Assembly: GCA_948474755.1 (NCBI GenBank)
Contig: CAOLHI010000422.1
Location: 434,001-498,000, forward strand
DNA: 64,000 nt
Reading direction: 5' to 3'
Source of the DNA: Ctenosaura bakeri
Taxonomy: Eukaryota > Chordata > Lepidosauria > Squamata > Iguanidae
Under the pieces are notes generated by a model, which saw only the letters and a list, made by a program, of their open reading frames with translations, had not been told where the DNA came from and searched no databases. The number at the start of each line of letters is the position of its first letter. Position 1 is the stretch's first letter. The position numbers were made by a program, and so were the translations under genes. Positions 37,050-52,000 of the stretch are shown here, in pieces.

Positions 37050-40000
37050 CTGGAATCACATAGTTTGAAAATAGTTTGAAAATAGCAATAGAGTCATCAG
37101 CTAGTACTACACAAGCAAGCAGGCACTTATTAACAAAATGGCACTCTGGTTGTATCATGCTCTTGTATCTTTTTAAAAAATGCAAACTTGTGTTTATTTC
37201 AAAATAACTATTTCAAACATTCAAAGATTTAGAGAATAAGTATATTTTGGACTGCAGCCCATCTTGCCTCACAGAGGTAGTATGAACATAAAATGTATGC
37301 CACCTTGAGCAACTTGGAGAAAGACTGCACATTAAATATATAAGCACAGCTACGTGCAGGTTTTATCCGTGAAAACATGCAAGAGAACCAGTGCTATTAA
37401 TTGTGTACATAAGAAATACTGGTCTGTTTTCAGGTAAAAGGAAAAGGTTTGTTTGTGACATTCAGTGTAAATGAGTAACTGCTTATCTACAGACTGAAAC
37501 AAACATTGAAAGAGTTTCAAAATTCAGATTACAGTTGTTTGCTGAGTAACAACAGCCCTTCTTCTGTCCAACTATGAGTTGGGAAAGCGTTTGCCGAAGA
37601 AATCACTGTTGGCAGCATTTCCATCACTGAAACCGGAAAGTATAGTTGAATGCCATTTGAAAATGACAGCAAGTGAAAATTGACCGCATCTCTTATAGAT
37701 AAGTGTAGCTCTTTAGTGGTATAGAATGTTTTGCCTTCTTAAAATATACCAGCTATCAAAATTGGTACTGAAACAATTATAATTTAATTAGTGTTCAGGG
37801 TACCTGATGCTTGAATTACATAATCCCAGAACTGGTCTAGACAAATGGTGGAATCCTGCATAGTAAAGGGGATTCTGCCACTTTTAATGCCAGGTGGGAG
37901 ATGCCATTTTTGAAAACGATCCCATGTATCAAGTTTCCCACAAGGGTAAGAAGATTGGCACATCAGGAGAAAATGTGCTATTCCAGCCCACTGTCTTCTC
38001 AGCTAGTTTTCCAACTGTAGGATTTCATCTTAATTTGTAACATGTAAAATGTGATCCTTGACCATCAGCCTGAAGTCATAAAGGCATGCCTCAGATAACA
38101 AAGCTGCTGACAAACCTCCTTTTTACAAAGCCCACCCACCCAAAACCCTCTGTTCCTCCTTGTTCTCCATCTAGCTAGAAGTTTTGGATGGGAGGGGGTT
38201 AAGCAGTATTGGCATTGGGAGGATGGTGAAAAAGGGTTGAAGAAACACAGACTTTCAGTGTCCAAGAAACAATGCAATAAAGTGTGAGCTGGGAAAGAGT
38301 GGGATTCTACTCTAGCCAGTTTTACTGTAGCTATCTGTGCCTGCCTACAACAGGCAAGATAAACAGCAGCTGTTTTCAGAATCCCATGCATGAACATGTT
38401 AAGAGAGAAAAAGGGAGGGCAAATTAGCAGGTTACATAGTTTAACAGCTACCTTCAGCATGTTAAAATAAAGCATACGTGTATACCTGTTGCCATCAAAA
38501 CAAAAGTCACAGAAGTAGTAAAAGCTTGTGAAACAAAAAAAAGTACCTGGATGCATTTTGGAAGAAGATTTCAAGTAATCTCTAGAAGGGTGAAAAGGTT
38601 TAGCTATGCAAGGCATACCTCACCTAGTTGTTTCATTTCACATGTGTATATCATTAGTTCTAGATGGAAATGTTTTCAGAAATATGTTGAACTGCTCTTC
38701 TTTTTTCTTATTTTTTAGATTTGTGAAAAGTATCGCCCTTTCCGCATCTTACCTTTTTCTGGTGCTGGGGCACGGGGATCGCGCGAGCAGCCTCCGGCGA
38801 GAGGCTCTCGCATCCAAGGTCCTTCAGCTCCACGCGAGCTGCTTGCTCACACGAGAGCGCCGCTTCTTCCTTCCGCAGTGCAGCCTGCGACCTTCCCAGG
38901 CTGCGCTGAGGTAGGAAGTGTGACCAGCACGGCTCCGGAGGCTCTGCACGCCAGGTTAGTGTGCACAGGGCCTGGGAGCAATGTGTGATCATGCACCATT
39001 TTCGGCTTCTAGCCGAAAATAAAAAGGTGCACGATTGGTGCCTGCCGGCCCCTGGAGCATCGCGCAATTGTGAGTGCGTCGTGCAGATTGGTCCTCACAA
39101 TCACGCAATGCTCCAGGCCCTCTTTCACATGGAAAATGCTGTGTGAAAAGGGCCTATCTCTATTCTTTCCACATTATTTCTGTGTCTGATACCAAATGTT
39201 TGGTTAAAGAATTAAGGCCCAGGAACACAAGTATACTTGTACAATATGTACCTGTACAGACGATTCTGCAGCTTCAGAGATGAGGATCTAGAAGGCACCA
39301 GTAGCGTATTGACACTCACCAGCACATAGGGCAAGCTGCTAGGTGCTGCCACCGCCAGCCCCCTGCCCCAGGAAGGTCAACGGTGGGAGTAGGTGGGGGC
39401 AGGGCCACAGAGAGCAGAGGGAGGGGGATATGGGGGGGTTGCCAGGAGGGCTGCTGCTGCCACTGCCCCCCACCTGGCCAGAAAGAACCCCAGGTGGAGC
39501 TGGGCTGCAGCGGGTGGGGGAATAAGGCTGTGGCGGGTTGGCGTGGGGCCATGGCAGGTGGGGTGGTGCTGCTGCTGCCACACACCCCCACTGTGGGAGG
39601 CAGCAGGTGGGGGCAGTGGTGGGCCAGCCAGGAGGGAAGGTGAGGGGGGGTTCCACTTTTTGGACCCCTCCCTAGCATTGGTGCCTGGGGTTTGAGCCCC
39701 ATTTGTCCCACCCTAGATATGCCTCTGGAAAGCACCACAATAGACATTAACTTAACCGTAAGAGAAAATAAATCTACCTAGCAATCACAAGGAATGCTAT
39801 ACCCTAAAGCAGAGGTGGCCAGGCTTCAGGCCTGCAAGACCTACTTTGTTTTTTACTAGAATACCAAGATCCACTGATCAGAGCCTCGGGCAAAACACAC
39901 ACACATTTAGAATGTAAAAAGTATATCTGAGCTGAGAAATTTGTGATCAGTACCAGAACAGACTGGAGTTCACAGTCTGTTCACACACAAGAATGAACAC

Positions 40001-43000
40001 CTTGTTACTTCATTCCTAGCTTTTTTAACAAAAATTCAGCAGTATATTTTAGGGCATGGGAGAGTCATAAGAGAGTCATATTGATGTTACCATTGTTAAA
40101 AATTAGGGAATTTAGTATAACATTTTTGGTGATATACTATACCTTACCCAAAGGAGACGATGCCAATTTACTTTCTCTACCCCACTCCACCCCACTAAAG
40201 CATATGTTATCTGTATCAGGAACAGGACAAATGTTCTCCCTGTGCTTGTCATCACTGTATTTTTCATCATTTCATACTGTGTGTACTTCTTGCTCACAGT
40301 GCCATAGCTGAAAGTCCACAGACGTCCATAGAAGTAGGTTTCAGCTTAGAATATGGAGCCAATAGTAGCATCAAATATAAAAGGAGGCATGTTTATGTTA
40401 CCTTTCCCTTGGGGCTCTTTGAATTGGCTGGATACAGAAAGATTCCTCCATATACCAGTGTACGATGCACATCAGCAACCATGGAACCTACATATCGGCT
40501 TCCATAAGGGGAGCTACCATCCTAGGACAGCAAGCAGAGAAAAAAGTGTGTTAAAATAAATGTTTCCTTCAAGATTTTCCCAATGAGGTGACGTTCGCGC
40601 ATGCTGGACTTCAGTTTCCATCAGTCCAAGTCAGCCCAGCCCAGCCAGTGGTCAAATACTAGGAGTGTAGTCCAAAACAACTGGAAGGCAGTGGATTTGG
40701 GAAGGCTGTACAGTATCTTCTGCATGGATTGCAAGTAAATAGCAGTTACCCCCCATCTTAGTCTAGAAAATTCCAGCTAAAATAAACTTGTTTCTTCCTA
40801 ATCCAACTAGAACAGGCCAATTGCAGGCAACAGCTAGGCAACTGTCAGGGGTTGGGGGCTGTGCTGGCCCTCAAGAGATACTGGAGGGCTGAGCCCCTCT
40901 CACTGTACTCCCTTGTCAAAATAAAAAAGGTACTCAAATACCCCAAACACTCTCATTTTGCCACATTTGGGGGCCCACAGAATATTTTAGGTTCAGGAAG
41001 GGCCAATTCTTACAACAGGAAAGCACTTTTAGCTTTGAAAAAAGTCTTCTCCACAGACAAAATGGTGCGGGGAGAGTCTGTGGTAAAATTGCCCCCCATG
41101 CTCCCTAAAGGGTGTTCAGGGGCATTCATGGGCAATTATTTTTTTAATCCTAGGGGACTGGGGGTCACAAAAACAGCCTGTGGGCTGCATGCAACCTGTG
41201 GGCCCCAGTAAGCCCATCCCTGAACTACAAGGACAAAAGGTACCCAAAGAACAGAAGAAGCCCAGTCCTCCAGACTACCAACACGTTCCCTGTAGGGAAG
41301 CTCATCAAGCAGACGCAATCATATCTGCTAGCCATACGAAAAGGTAAGGTAGTAGAAAACAGTATGTGAAGTGGATACACTGAAAGAGTATATTCAGGGC
41401 TACTCCCAAAATTTAGAAATTCCTACATAGCAGAAAAAGCATGCGAAACTTGTGGACTGCAGTGATCTACTGAAGCCTATGACAGCTTCCCAGCACTTCA
41501 AAACACCACATGAGAGGACTGTGCAAAACAAGTGGTAGCAACCCACAGGTATTTTTTTTCATCCACTTACTTACAAAAGGTTTTCACGCTGACAATTTCA
41601 AACTTTCACACCAACCCTTAAGAGCTCCTTGGACATATCTCATTGACCCTCATTATCCTAGGGCTCAGCCTTGCTTCTCAATTTGTATCAAAAATCACAG
41701 AACCATAGAATCTTTGAGTTGGAAGAGACCACAAGGGCCATCTAGTCCAACCCACTGCCATACAGGAATACACTATTCCAGCACTCCTACAAGATGCCCA
41801 TCGAACTTGTGCTCAAAGACTTCTGAGAATTGAGGCTTCACCATCCTACGAGGCTGTCTGTTCCACTGTTGAACAGCTTTACAGTAAGAAAAAAGTTCTA
41901 CACAATATTTAGGTGGAATCTCCTTTCTTGTAATTTTAACCCATTAGTTTACTTTTCAGTTTCTGGAGCAGCAAAAAAACATGTTTATGTCACAGATAGG
42001 GCTGCTTAGAACCACAGGGTTGGATATAATCTAGAGGATTTCATTCATATGAATGGATGGAGACAGTTAGTATATAATACCACATTTCAACCAACAAGAG
42101 TTGAAAAAACAGATGCATGAGGATTCCAAGAAGTGATGATTGCCTGTGTATCTTGATGCCAAATCTATTAGCAGAAGTTTACCTGAGGAAATTTCTTCTG
42201 CTTCAGGTATTCTGTGACAGCAGGATCAAAGTATGCAGCATAACCTTCATTCAGGCTGTAGATATTTCCTTTTTTCTTTATTTTTACATCTCTGTTGACC
42301 AAAATGAATTCTCCAATTGCCTAGTGTTAGGGGAAAAAAATCATTACCATTCTCATAGTAAACACTTTATAGCCAAGCAAATTCCATGCATAATTTAACA
42401 AAAACACAACAAAACCTTACTACAATGCAGAGTGATGCTGGGCAAGTTGCCACTGGCAGAATACTGTTATTTTTATAGACAATGGACAAGCTAGAGAATG
42501 TACCATCACATCAAGTGCAGTCAACTTGTAGTAATTTCTCTGTGAAGTTTATGAGCAATTAGCAACACTTTTGGCAGCAACAGAGGGCTATTTACTAGAA
42601 TAGTTCTTCCAAACAATTTGGAACAGCCATATAAATCTTGCTCATGCTAAAACCAGCTATTCCTAAGTGGTATTTATGCTTTCATGGTTATTTAAGGAAA
42701 GTGGTACTACATATACAAAGCATAAAACTCTAGCAGCTAAGAGGAAACAAACAAAAACAAGTCACATGGAGCTATTTCAGACATCCAGTAAGTTCTGCTA
42801 TAAAGTGAGAGTTGAATTCCCTAAAAAGCCCATGTTATAGTAATTTGTGCTCAGAAAATAACATGACTTAATGGGAAAAATGGAATTAGGTGCAAATCTC
42901 AAAAATATTCCTTGTGGCTGATAGTTCTTTAACTTGTCACACATGTTAATGAATATATTTTAATTATAAGAATAAATTGTGACTTTTACCATTAAAAAAC

Positions 43001-46000
43001 ATGAAGAAATGTTCTTATAGATTTGGAGGAAGAATCACTAACACAGCCAATAAACATCACAATGTTAGATTTCATCACTGTTGGCCACATCTGTTGGAGG
43101 ACAATTTGGACTAAATGTGGATTGCAGCCTAGGCAGATAGCTTTGGTTCAGGAGTAGATCTCTTTTACTTGGGGCTGGCTGGAAAAAAAAGTCTAATTTT
43201 TGCTGCTTTGCCATTCCTCTTTGCTGGTAAAGAAACTGTTGGTAGGGTGCAAGATAAGAGTTCCTTCCATAAATTGCTGCACTGCTATGTTCAGAATTCC
43301 AATCACTTCTTCTAAGACCTGTAGCTGCTTTTGAATTTCCCTCAGCACAATTACTCACACAGAAGTGGAAAGTTCTCTTGGCTTTTCATTTTGCATTTCT
43401 TCATCATAGTCTTCATCTGCTGCAACCTCAGCAGCTGCAAGAAGCTGCTGCAGATCTTCCATGACGAGATCTTAGCCATGTGATTCCAATAAGTCAGCAA
43501 TGCCATCCTCTTCCACCTCCTCAAATTCCATCTGCTTTACAGATGCAACACAATTTTCTTTGACTGGTGGGAGCTCTTCGGATGGCTTAAAGCCTAGAGA
43601 ATCACAAACATACCCATAGGGGAGAATATTTTTTCCCCCAGTGAATATGCACACATGCTATCTTTTGCAGCTTTGAATATAGGAGCATGGGCTTCATCCT
43701 CAGAAATATATGTTCTGGATGGTATGTATTTCCTGTTTCATCGAGACTAAAAATCTGATCCGAGTTATAGCCTCCTTCTTCCATTAACTTCTTTATTAGA
43801 GGATGAACTGTCTTTGCACTTTCTTCATTAGCACTTGCAGCTTCATCACAGAATTAAACAAAAACCCTATTGGTTCTTGAACCCAGCAAACAACCACTGC
43901 TGCCTCTAAGTGATGGTATATCACTAGGATTTTCTGACTTCTCCTTAAGGTTATTGTAAATAGCTTATGTTTCTTAGATATGTGGTCCCAGATTCCACTT
44001 TTGTTTGACCTTCAATCCACACACTTAGCAGCTTTCCCTTCTCTTCTGTCTCCTGCACATATGACCTAGATTTGCTTGTACTCACCTTAGCCCTGCAGTA
44101 CAACTTGCTTTAATTTTCTCTTTGTTATGTCTTGCACAGCACAACATGGATTCCTTTATTCCTGTTGCATGAACAATGTCACATGCATGTTCATTTTGTT
44201 TGAAACATTTTATCACATCAAACCTCTATTCTAGTGTTATTGCCTTTTTTTCCCCTTGTGATCACCACAGACATTTTTATCACCAGGGTGTTTCATTGAA
44301 GGACTCTTACTTACCAGTGTATCCATGAAACACAGATGTGTTTCAGGAAAACATGGCAAAAAAGCACTTCAGAACACCACCATGTGGCTAACAAACTGAA
44401 CAGCTACAAGGAAGCTGGGTTGCTGCTTAACAGCTCAGATGCACCGATTTTGAATGCTCAAGATGGAATTGTGCTGTCAGTTACAATCCTCTATTAATTA
44501 ACAGTGTTATTGTCAATTCACATTATTAAAAAAAGGCATTATGGCAGAACTTACTGTATACACAATGCAGAATTCCAGGTTCTAGTAACAGAACCTGGAA
44601 TTCATCATACTCAAGGAATCCTATTGAATATTGCTTCTCCTATGCAAAAAGTAGTTCTCGTTAAAGCTATGAGAGCTATGTTATAACATGCACTCTCCTG
44701 CAGAAGTTCAAGGATGAAAAGATTCTAGGGTGTTTAAGTTTTCACACACACGGGATCACCACACTTACTCTTTAAGACATCATGATGTAATCTGAAAGTG
44801 TACAAGAACATTGGTTAACACGATTTTGATGGGATAAAGATTCAAAGAAGATTCCCTTGTTTGAAAACACCTAGCTACTGACTAAAGTGAGCCAATTTGA
44901 TGCAGTGATTTGAGTACTGGACTAGGACTTCAAGAGGCAAGGGTACAAATCTTCACTCAGCCATAGAAACCCCCTATGTGACCTTGGGCAAGTTATAGGC
45001 TCTCATTCGAACAGGAAGGCAATGACAACGCTCCCTTTAACCTCCCTTTAACTAATTTAACTAAGAAGGGCCCTTTATAGGTTTGCCTTCACCTTGGAAA
45101 CAAGGCACATAACAACAACTACAACTACAAAGTTAAAGCTTGTGCTTTAAATTCTAAAGATCCTTAAAACTGTGTATTCTTTAAGTGTGCAAACAACACT
45201 AGCTTTAATAGATAGTATGCAGTTCAATCTGTTCCCTTTTCGGTACTCAAAATAAAGCCAGAGGACTGTTTGCCTCCAATGTTGGTCCTAATTCATATTC
45301 AGATCCTGGCCCCTTCCATTTGTATAAACAGACATCCTCATTTGTTTCAAATGAATTTTTTCTCCCCTATAGAAGGTACTGCTCATATAGATGAGAATGG
45401 CAAGAAGGGACAAAATTCAAAGCCCTCTACACCCAATAATAGGCTCCTTATCCATACTGAGTCTCTCATGTTTACTTTTGAGTATGAAAAATGAGAACAG
45501 ATCCTCCCTGTGTGTTGATGGTAATGATTAATTTGCCCCTAATACTGGAACTGAAGGAAGACTCCAGAGCTTTGGGAGGGTGGAGATGACGCCAGGTATA
45601 CCGGGATAGCCTGGAAGGAAGGGTGGAGCTTATAGCATCCCAAAGAGCAGGGTTGCAAAACCAAGGCTGTGCAAATGTTTGAATACAGGGATCCTAAAAC
45701 AATCAGTTATTTTTTTCCTACACACATACATACACACACACCCCTAGTTAGCTCTCTTAAAATGCTACTTTGTTACTCATCCCTGACATTTTGAAAACAG
45801 AATCACCTTTGTTTCTTTTAGGAAATCCTCTTGCTTTGTTAAATAAGTTATAATCACCTTAGGGTTTTTTTCATAGCATAAAAAATAGACTTTTTACAGA
45901 ACATTACTTGAATGACTTACTGGATCAAGCATGAAACAGTTGACACCACATTCCAAAGCCAAAACAAGCATGGTGGCACTGCCATAGAGGGCATAACCAG

Positions 46001-49000
46001 AAGCTACAAGATTACGCCCAGGCTGCAGTGCATCTTTTTCAGAAGGTGCACCAGAAGAAGTCTGGAGTAAGAGAGAAAAACATTCATATCTGGAAGTCAA
46101 ATGTTTTGGTTTTTACCATATCAAGTACTCTTGTAGTGGTCTGAGCAATGGACTACAAGCCTGGCAAACAGGGTTCAATTCTTCACTTGGCCATGGAAAT
46201 CAAATGGATGTTCTTGGGCACATCACACACTCTCAGCCCCAGAAAACTCTGTGGTTGGTTCGGCTTAGGGCCACCACAAGTGGAAGGCACACAACAACAA
46301 CAATTCTTGAGAGCTTTCTTCTTTTCTAGAAGCTTCAAAGATGGAAATGGCTTAAGGAAGAGAACTAGATGGGAAAGGATCTGCTAACAACAATTTTATG
46401 TGGTTGGCATGAGTGGTCAGCTAAGAGCTGGAGAACCTTCTCTTCATTCCTGTAGCCTGAGGACTCTAAGAAAATATGGCCTTCGCGTGAAGTGTTAACA
46501 TCTGGAGTATGCTGTGGAATCTCATTACACAATACCTTTATTATTGGTGAATATGCTTTAGCACACTCTAGAGTCTACAGATCTAGAAACAGACTGAATT
46601 ATTTCATGCAAGCATCAGAATCACCTGTTACAGTTTCAATACTAAGGCTGCCTGCCATTACCATGAACTTTATCCTAAAAATGTCTTTGCACAACTTAAA
46701 TAATCCTTGGTGGGACAAGGAGTGAATTGAACTCAGAGTAAATGTGCCTCTGGATCTGATTCTATGTCCTTCATTAAATTCCAGGTCAAAAACAAAAAAC
46801 ATGCAGCTTTTCTTCCTTTAATACAAATGTCAATCTTGGAAAACCTGAGGACTCATGAATACTTGAGGCAGACATTTTGAACCAAAAATATTTTTCTTCA
46901 AGAGCAAGAAAAATCTAACAAAAACCAGAAACTCTCTTCTCCTGCCTTGCCTTCTTCCCAATTTAAGCTCTTAAGGCATCCACAACTGGCCTGGTATTTA
47001 TTAACTGTGCACATCTACTGCCTATTTACCTACAGAGACCTAGTTTGAATATATTCATTAGTAATGAGTCAGGGATACAAACTCTTAAAATCAGCAGAAT
47101 TACTAGTGTAGGTCACAGAAAGCAGCTTTATTATTATATGTCTTAGAAATCAACTTTCCTGTACTAGGCCAAGAGAAAAGGAAAGCAGGAAAGAAATACA
47201 TGCAGTGCAGACCATTGAAAAAATAAGCACAAGGGAATCTTCTATTTATTTTTAAGAAAGTAAGATGGATTGCATATGACAATGTATAAAAACTATCTTG
47301 CTCGTTAAGATCCCAGTTTTGTCTAGTGCAGTATTCCCAGCAAAGTTCCATGTCTAGTTACTGACAACCTCAGTTAAAATATGGGCAAGATTTGGAGAGA
47401 GCCTGTATCCCAAGAGTGGTGGCATGGAACCAGTGGAAGCTCCTTAATCATCTAGGATATCAAAACCAAAACAACAACTGACTGATTGGGATGTTAAGTC
47501 ATTAGTGTTAAAGGCAATGATAGTGATTATGTGTTTCTTATTTTCACCTTTAAACATTTGGAGTGATTCTGATTACTGTTTGATAGCAGTTTTACTTATA
47601 AATTCGGTGGTCCCTTCCTTGCAGTGCAGCTAAGAAGTGTCAATTTTCAGCGATTCTCACCCACTTCTGTTCTGTCAGTGCAGAGAAAAAAATATTGCTA
47701 AAATTGAAGCTTAGGAGGGAACTAGGCATTAAAGCTCCTCTCCTTGTAAGAGATATGTCAATAAAAATCAGTAAAGAGCGTAGACATAATGTGCCATTTT
47801 GGCAGCTGAACCTGTCAACTTTATACTTGCTGACTTTACTGTAACCCTTACTTTGCAATTTGGACAGCATTAGCAGATCTCCAGAGTATATATATACTTT
47901 GCAATACAAAGTGTGTGCTTTATATAGTCAGAGGCATTTCTGAAAACATGTTAATCCAGAATTTCAGGTCTTCTCCAAGCAGGACCTGCCTGTCATAAGA
48001 TAGCACCTTCCAACTGCTTCCAAGGTCCCCACTGAAGTTGATCAGGCACATAGACTATTTCCGCACTAGCCTGTTATAGTGCTATGATTCCACTTGCAAC
48101 ATCCTGTGGAATCCTGGGGTTTGCAGTTTTGGAAGGGGCCGTCCGGCCCCTTCTGGAACTGCAAACCTCAGGATTCCATAGGGTGTTGCAAGTGGAATCA
48201 CAGCACTATAACAGGCTAGTGCGGAAATGGCCATAGCGCTACAAGTGCTTTGAAGACTGCACTGTGAGTTTGCAGTAAATTTTCCAAGCTACTTCCCACC
48301 CTTTGAGAAGTCATGTGATTTCATATGCCATGGGACTTAAAATCATTTTACTGAAAAATACGATAGCTGACAAAGAAAACAAGTCCCACCTAATTCAATT
48401 CTGTTCAAATATGATGGCAATTCTTGTCAGTTAACCCTTGCTACTTCTAATTATTTGAGAAAGTTCAGATTAGTCCCCAAAGCAGCATATTTTTTTAAAA
48501 AAACTACTCATATTACCTCACAATCTGGACAAGAAAGCATTAAATATGACATGTCCTACCTTTCTATAGATAGCAAAAATGGTCCCAATAGAAACAAGGC
48601 AGTCAATGTTAGAAGAACCATCAAGTGGATCCATGCAGACTATGTATTTACCCTATGAAAAGAAAGCAGTTGGATACCAGTATAACAGATGTATTTGTAT
48701 AAAGTTTTGCTTGCTTTATTGCTTTATTAGTAAAATATTCTCATCTATTGAGGCGAATTCAAGTAACTTGCCCTACTGGTGACAAAACGCCTTTCTGGTG
48801 ACAAAACTTTTAATAGCTTTCATGCTGATGTAAATAGCCATGAAGTACAGGTAAAGAAAAAGGTATCACAATAATGTTGCATTAACTACATGCACATTTT
48901 TAAAAGGGAAAAAACTGTTGTTCCAAGCTTTGCATCCTGAAGAGAAAAGTTTGGCGTTTCAGTTAAAAAAACTCAGTAACTAAAGCTACATAAGAGACTG

Positions 49001-52000
49001 CAGGGAGATATAGAATTTGAAAAAATAAGTGGCTAAAATTTCATCTGAGCATCTACAGTAGAGGTAGATAACTGGACAGAGCCTGTTAACTCCCAACTCC
49101 TGTGGCTGCATCCAGGTGAACTGATTATGATATTGTGCCACTTCCAGCTTCCATTTGGGACTGGCACATGGCTAATATTTGAGAGTGGGGAATTCCGGTG
49201 AGCACAAGAAGGCAGCCAACAGGGGTTTTGCCCACTTTTGTATACTTCAGCATGATCTGGGAGAAAACAATTTGCTGCTTTTTTTTTTCATTTTTATTTT
49301 TTAACATTGGGAGCCCTTCAAGGGAACAGCTGAGGGCTTCAGGGGCTACAAAATTGAGGTTTGGGAGCAATTTATAACCACATTGTCCCCACAAGACTGC
49401 ATTACCTTACTTATCATGGATGACAATGACATCTTTTAGATTATGATTCTGAATTATAATCATTTGATTATCCTAGATACCTGAACAGCAAAGTAACAGC
49501 TATTAAAGGCTATTAAACTCTGCAATTTAACTCAGGTAGGGCTATCTTTTGAGGGTGGATTGAGCTATATTGGCCTTCTCAACCCAGTGGGACTACTCCA
49601 AAATTTGCTGCTGCACAGCTACAACAAAAAATGCTGCAATTTACACTTAAAGCATTTCTTTTAGGGAGTATGTGCCTTGTTTTCTAACTAGATAGCACAC
49701 CTGGAATTCATCTTCAAAATTAGATGCATGTTCCTCTCAAATCTAGTTCTACAGTTTTACGGATAAATGGCAGCTTCTTTTTCCTGCTCCCAAAAGTTGC
49801 AGATGAGGGATATGCAATCTATGTGTTGCCAACCTTAACTTTCAGCATTTCAGAGCAACTACCAATTTACAGATGGTAATTACTGATTTAGACATGGCAA
49901 GAATGAAAATTTAAGAGCTGATGAATGGGGCAAGGGGGAAAAGAAAGGGTTCACCTTTTGGGCCAACTGTCTAGGCAAGGGAAAAATAAAGGGCAGGCTG
50001 GGAGTCAATGCTCAGAAGTAGGTCTGTCTTTACATGCTTTATCTATAACTTCTTTAGAGAAGAATCCTGAATGTATGAAATTTGCTGCAGTTCAGTACTT
50101 TGGGCTCAACTGAGCCATCTCAGCAACACGAGATCCCAACCCTAAATAGGCCAAAATAATGGGGTTACATGGGCAGAGGGAGGAGAGGGCTGATGAATGG
50201 AAATGGGGCTTAATATATTCTATACTCATTGACTTTCATCTGCAAATATTCCATTGAGGCTGTTTTCCTCCTGCAGGTTTTGCTTTCAGTTTGGAAAGAG
50301 GATGAAGGAGTTTTTAAAACAGCATGGGGGCACTTACAGGGGAGAACCATCAAGTACAGGAAGAATTAAACATTTTGGCCATTTGCGCACAACGACACTC
50401 GTCCATGTTGTCTCACTGCAGTCTCGGGTCCAGAAGGGAAAGCGCCAGCAACAACCCCCTCTGCACCCGCTCGGTCCACACAGAAGAGAACACAATGGTG
50501 CCACATCTTCCTTCTGCAGCGCAGCCAGGCTTTTTCCATTGCTGTGCTATGGAAGGAAGCGTTGCCAATGCGCTTCTGCAGCTTCCGCATGGCCAGAAGT
50601 GACAGGAGCGTCGCGTGATTGCAGACACAAAATGGATTTTTTCCGTTTTGCAAAAACTGCATGAGCACGATGGTCCATGACAGGATGGCAGCAGGACAGT
50701 GACGACATCATGCGGAAACACGACCTGCCAACTGCTGCCATCCTGTGGCAGAAACGAGACAGCGATATCATGCAGAAAGGGCCTTTATCCTTTCCAGTGA
50801 TTCTCCCCTTTAAATTCCTTTCCAGCTCTTTAACTGACATTATGAGAGAAATGTAGGATGGGAATTGCTACATTTTCCTTGTAATGTCTAGGACCACTGA
50901 ATTGGCTCAGTTTTTTTCATCGAAAATACCATTGCCCTTCGTCCTCTGGAATCTGTCTCTCAGGTTAATTTTTACATGTTTAAAAGATAGCCGTTGCCCA
51001 ATCCTGCTTTGAAGGCAAGCAAGGGGCACTAACCTGTTTGTCTTCTTCCACTATGATTGCATCTTTGTTTTCTTCCGACACAATTACACAAGTTGTGAAA
51101 GATGATTTGAGCATGTTGATCACCATGTCGTTGGAAAGGACATCTAATTTCTTTACTTGATCTCCTGTCACATTGGTAGAACCAGCAATTCCATAACTGA
51201 AGGAAGACAAGAAGAATCATGCTGGAGAGTAAGGAAGAAATACATGAACTCAAGGCTCAGTGCTAAATTACAGTTTAGAACAGCATTAAGGAACCTGTAG
51301 CATTCCAAATGTTATTGAATTTCAATTATTAGCAGCCCTAACCAACCTGGCAATGGTGAAATATAAGTGGCATAACAAATCATCAACATCTAGAAAGCTG
51401 AAGAATCCCTGCCCCTTGTTTAGACTGACATATGAACAAGTATGTGACACCTATCACACTAATCCTGTATTAGCATTTCCTTTGTAACCTCACTAGTTTC
51501 TTCTTACTTTTCATTTTAATTTGTACAGACTTAAGACAATCAGCAGAACTGCTTTCATAAATCCCTGCAACTTTACAGACTGCTGAGAATCACAATTGTG
51601 TCAACAACAAAAAGGAAAACATTTTTGCAGGAATTAATATTTTCTACAACAGATGTAGAGGATGATAACAGTGTTATTTTCATTCCCTGAAAAGATTCCC
51701 CTGGATTACTGAGAAGGCTCTTAACTTTCCAAATGAAATCAGCTGGACTTAAAAGAACTTAATGTATCACTAAACTGTTGCAGAATACTGATTTCCCCCC
51801 CCCCAAACAGGTCAAGGTTTTTGCCTGTCTTCAGCCTTCAGAAGCTATTTCAGTGTTGAATTTAACAGGAAAACCCATATGTGAATGGCAAATATATACT
51901 GATGCTACATGAAATGTACCTTGAACTGTAAATACTGCGTAACTCTAAGACAACAATGTCATCCAAGTAATTATCTGAAAGGGCAAAGGCTAAAGCTTTC

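Larger units (their letters stand above)
37050..40401 (-). other. FBP1 intron 6
   Basis: 3352 bp. Contains a long foldback element (38737-39154) and a G-rich block (39330-39700). 37050-38700 shows nothing recognised. Confidence 0.9.
40522..42182 (-). other. FBP1 intron 5
   Basis: 1661 bp. Holds a palindromic repeat fragment (40598-40695) and an antisense CR1 tail (41692-41985). The remainder is unrecognised. Confidence 0.9.
42321..45920 (-). other. FBP1 intron 4
   Basis: 3600 bp. Contains the Tigger remnant and a SINE. 42330-43030 and 45135-45720 show nothing recognised; a CA-rich microsatellite lies at 45720-45745. Confidence 0.9.
46062..48559 (-). other. FBP1 intron 3
   Basis: 2498 bp. 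Holds a SINE at 46125-46303 and MITE copy C. 46310-48050 is unrecognised. Confidence 0.9.

Noticed and set aside
38065..38616. 183-codon minus-strand open frame in FBP1 intron 6
   Set aside because: No recognisable domain, no splice context, Cys/Phe-rich random-looking composition.
39316..39747. 143-codon proline-rich minus-strand frame
   Set aside because: Translation of the G-rich block; all frames open, no conserved motif.
50254..50840. Overlapping 92-136-codon frames on both strands
   Set aside because: They fall in the GC-rich foldback element, where both strands are open by symmetry.
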